Notes under the pieces: generated by a model
What the model was told of the DNA's origin: nothing
Database searches by the model: none
The model's input: only the letters and a program-made list of their open reading frames with translations
Made by a program: the position numbers and the translations under genes
Assembly (NCBI GenBank): GCA_033720735.1
Contig: JAWWBX010000173.1
Span: 1-9,152 of the forward strand
From: B8-G4 sp033720735
GTDB taxonomy: Bacteria > Bacteroidota > Bacteroidia > Chitinophagales > Saprospiraceae
Length of the DNA: 9,152 nucleotides
Direction: 5' to 3'
Shown here: piece after piece, positions 7,619 to 9,152 of the stretch
Layout of the letters: every line of letters begins with the position of its first letter
Position numbering within the stretch: position 1 is the first letter of the stretch

Positions 7619-7649
7619 TGAAGTTATAGTTTTTTCCCTGTACATCAAA
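7619..7649 (-). promoter_or_regulatory. Probable Bacteroidota-type promoter of the giant adhesin gene
   Basis: On the minus strand TTTG (7649-7646) is followed, after exactly 19 bases, by TAACTTCA (7626-7619). The Bacteroidota primary sigma factor consensus is TTTG-N19-TAnnTTTG, so the upstream box matches fully and the downstream box at the TA and first TT positions (four of six fixed bases). The implied 5' UTR is roughly 100 bases and has no Shine-Dalgarno before the ATG at 7509. No long repeat or clear riboswitch fold was seen in that UTR. Confidence 0.4.
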
Positions 7650-7672
7650 CTAACTGAAATACGGATAAAGGT

Positions 7673-7703
7673 ATACCGGGGAGCCCTCGGACCCACCCGG
7701 TAT
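7673..7703. terminator. Hairpin between the collar gene and the giant adhesin gene
   Basis: ATACCGGG (7673-7680) and CCCGGTAT (7696-7703) form a perfect 8-bp GC-rich stem with a 15-base loop. It lies 25 bases past the collar-gene stop (TAG at 7730-7728) and upstream of the adhesin promoter, a natural place for a terminator of the collar gene. On the minus strand only a weak TTT follows the stem, while on the plus strand it is followed by TTGTT, so an intrinsic terminator is plausible but not strong. It could instead be an mRNA-stabilising 3' stem. Confidence 0.4.
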
Positions 7704-7727
7704 TTGTTCGTCTGACGTTACGTCGAT

Positions 7728-8249
7728 CTAGCTGCGTGAAGGAAATACCCCCTGCAGCGCAATGATGAAGTTGACTGCCTGGTACGGCTGCATGTTGTTG
7801 TGCCCCTGGCCACCCCCTGTGTTGGCGGTACCAACAGAGTTGGCGTTCATCTGAGCGTTTGTCGTTTCGGCGTAAAAATCGAAGTTAGCCGCTCCTGGGT
7901 AGCGGCCGGTCGGATCGGTATCATCACCGCCGCCCGTCGAGGCATTGACATGCCCGGCATGGCTGTGGGGCGGGATCTGCTGCACATTCAACGTGACTTC
8001 GTTGGAGCCGCCCTTGGCACCAAGTGAGATCGGTTGCAAGCCAGGGCCGTTGCCGGCGTGCACAGGGACGCGACCCCGGAGATCTGGCAAGCCAAAAGTG
8101 GTCCTGCCGTCACCACCAAAGGTCGTCCCGAGAATCGAGAAGAGAGCGGTGTTTGCAGAAATCGAGAGGAGCTGGCCATCACAAAGAGCCCAGCTGCGAG
8201 GGGCAAAATTGCCACCAAACATGACAATCATGCCAATGAAAGGATCCAT
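7728..8249 (-). CDS. Phage Tail Collar domain / microcystin-dependent-protein family protein
   Basis: A complete 173-residue protein, ATG at 8249-8247 and TAG at 7730-7728. The N-terminal collar fold is textbook: GMIVMFGGNFAPRSWALCDG, then QLLSI, NTALFSILGTTFGGDGRTTF, and LPDLRGRVPVH. It continues with a QIPPHSHAGH motif, a Gly/Asn/Thr-rich middle (about residues 105-150) and the usual C-terminal ending (HNNMQPYQAVNFIIALQGVFPSRS). The length is normal for the family, whose members in Bacteroidota are often annotated as 'phage tail protein' or 'microcystin-dependent protein' even when no prophage is nearby. No other phage gene is visible here. There is no signal peptide. It lies 218 bases upstream of the giant adhesin on the same strand and is divergent from the LRR gene. 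Its physiological role is unknown; receptor or fibre-tip binding is known only for phage relatives. Confidence 0.93.
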   Translation of the reverse strand: MDPFIGMIVMFGGNFAPRSWALCDGQLLSISANTALFSILGTTFGGDGRTTFGLPDLRGRVPVHAGNGPGLQPISLGAKGGSNEVTLNVQQIPPHSHAGHVNASTGGGDDTDPTGRYPGAANFDFYAETTNAQMNANSVGTANTGGGQGHNNMQPYQAVNFIIALQGVFPSRS

Positions 8250-8277
8250 GTAGAAGGAATTTAAGGGTTAATAATGG

Positions 8278-8295
8278 GCAACCAGAGTTGCAACT
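8278..8295. promoter_or_regulatory. Palindromic element in the divergent intergenic region
   Basis: The 101-base gap between the divergent collar and LRR genes contains the 10-bp perfect palindrome AGTTGCAACT (8286-8295). It is preceded by GCAAC (8278-8282), which is inverted relative to the GTTGC inside the palindrome, giving GCAAC-N4-GTTGCAAC. Such an arrangement could be an operator shared by both genes. A 10-bp palindrome is expected several times by chance in a window this long, so support comes only from its position. Confidence 0.25.
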
Positions 8296-8350
8296 ACATC
8301 TAAAATACGATTATAACTGTAATTTCAGGCGGACCCAAAGCGCAATTTTA

Positions 8351-8980
8351 ATGCCGACGCCAGGCCCAATCAACCCACCGGATTCACTCAAAAAACCAGG
8401 AGCCAGAAGATCATGGTGGGACGCACTGGACCAGCATTGGCAAGACGCATTGATGACGGGTTTTCTCGGTCGATCGCCTGGCAGCCCGGCAACGGATCAG
8501 GACTTGTTATTGATCGCCACAACTCCCACTTTACGGCTCGTTGGCCCACGCGGGATGTACTCCAATGTGAGCGGTCCATTGCAAAGCCTTTCTCCACTGG
8601 CACCACTCACCCACCTGCAGCACCTGTTCGTCACCTTTTGCGAGGTGGAGTCCATCGCCGGAATCGAGAACCTGACAGCGCTCAAATCCCTCTTCATTCA
8701 CAATAATCGCATTACCTCCCTGCAGCCTCTGAACGGACTGACGCACCTCGAGGAATTGTATTGCCAAGACAACCGGATCGCATCGCTCTTTCCCTTACAG
8801 AGCTGTCATCGCTTGAAGATCCTGCATTGCCAATACAACAGCCTCAAGAATTTGCGGGGGCTCACGCGCGTCCATGCCCAATCGATGCAGCGCCTGATCT
8901 GTTTGCCCAACGAGCAACTCGACATGACAGAGATCGCGCGAATCGAACAGGAAATCGGCATCAGGTGCCAGAAAGAATGA
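8351..8980 (+). CDS. Small leucine-rich-repeat protein (SDS22/internalin-like repeats)
   Basis: A 209-residue protein from ATG at 8351 to TGA at 8978-8980. An in-frame TTG at 8288 would add 21 residues (MQLHLKYDYN...), but it is a poor start that overlaps the intergenic palindrome, so I chose the ATG. Residues about 20-40 (SWWDALDQHWQDALMTGFLG) form a likely helical cap. From about residue 70 there are roughly five LRRs, three of exactly 22 residues: ESIAGIENLTALKSLFIHNNRI, then TSLQPLNGLTHLEELYCQDNRI-type and ASLFPLQSCHRLKILHCQYNSL-type. These follow the L..L..L..N.I pattern of SDS22-like repeats, which act in protein-protein binding. The tail (NEQLDMTEIARIEQEIG) looks helical. There is no signal peptide or membrane segment, so it is probably cytoplasmic. 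Similar short LRR proteins with a Trp-containing helical N-cap are familiar from Bacteroidota, without a known role. Confidence 0.85.
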   Translation: MPTPGPINPPDSLKKPGARRSWWDALDQHWQDALMTGFLGRSPGSPATDQDLLLIATTPTLRLVGPRGMYSNVSGPLQSLSPLAPLTHLQHLFVTFCEVESIAGIENLTALKSLFIHNNRITSLQPLNGLTHLEELYCQDNRIASLFPLQSCHRLKILHCQYNSLKNLRGLTRVHAQSMQRLICLPNEQLDMTEIARIEQEIGIRCQKE

Positions 8981-9051
8981 TGGGAGGATTATTGTGCAGT
9001 TTGGTTACCTTTAAGAAGAACGCCTGAAACCCATAACGCGCTCACACTTCA

Positions 9052-9152
9052 TTAACCCAATTTCTTTACCTCAAAAACCCAATTCCAATCATACGAATCA
9101 GATTCCGCTGGCAGATCCAGTCTGCGCATGTGGTAACCATGGGCTCGAAGGC
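9052..9152 (-). CDS. C-terminal end of an unidentified gene entering from the right edge
   Basis: Read on the minus strand, one frame is open from the edge to TAA at 9054-9052 and gives 32 residues: LRAHGYHMRRLDLPAESDSY then DWNWVFEVKKLG. The composition, with aromatic, charged and hydrophobic residues mixed as in a folded C-terminus, looks coding. The other two minus frames end at other stops with less protein-like sequence. The gene would be convergent with the LRR gene, 71 bases apart, with no clear terminator hairpin between them. The fragment is too short to recognise a family and might be spurious. Confidence 0.45.
   Translation of the reverse strand, partial: LRAHGYHMRRLDLPAESDSYDWNWVFEVKKLG

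Noticed and set aside
7800..8264. Several overlapping plus- and minus-strand open frames over the collar gene.
   Set aside because: The 173-residue collar protein matches its family from end to end; the others are out-of-frame shadows.
8288..8350. In-frame TTG start that would extend the LRR protein by 21 residues.
   Set aside because: TTG is a rare start, the extension (LHLKYDYNCNFRR) is not signal-like and it covers the AT-rich intergenic part with the palindrome; ATG at 8351 is preferred.

Overview
The window most likely comes from a member of the Bacteroidota, probably a Saprospiria/Lewinella-type bacterium. The reasons are moderately high GC (about mid-50s % by eye), no Shine-Dalgarno sequence at any start, a Bacteroidota-like promoter (TTTG-N19-TAnnTT) and a giant Cys-rich HYR-repeat surface protein of the kind common in that group. 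The phylum is an inference; no rRNA, tRNA or taxonomic marker gene is present.

Positions 1-7509 (82% of the window) are one continuous reading frame on the minus strand. It starts with a signal peptide at 7509 and stays open for exactly 2,503 codons to the left edge without a stop. The visible protein has (i) a signal peptide; (ii) three tandem 'EDF...YTSNSF' beta-sandwich-like units, the first two each followed by a cadherin-like repeat; and (iii) 16 Cys-rich HYR/hyalin-type modules. Module 5 carries a small Cys-rich 'DPFCC...WD' insert, and module 6 an unrelated PPC-like beta domain. Modules 8-11 and 12-15 are two copies of a four-module cassette of about 1 kb. The C-terminus, where a type IX secretion sorting domain would be expected, lies outside the window.

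Region 7510-7727 holds the probable promoter of the giant gene and a hairpin. Positions 7728-8249 (minus) encode a complete phage Tail Collar / microcystin-dependent-protein family protein. Divergent from it, 8351-8980 (plus) encodes a small leucine-rich-repeat protein with no signal peptide. The 101-base gap between these two contains a palindromic element. At the right edge, 9052-9152 (minus) is probably the last 32 codons of another gene, convergent with the LRR gene.

Functionally, the giant protein looks like an exported adhesin or matrix protein. The collar-domain and LRR proteins are also binding or recognition folds, but nothing in the sequence shows that the three act together. No CRISPR array, insertion sequence, RNA gene or replication origin was seen.
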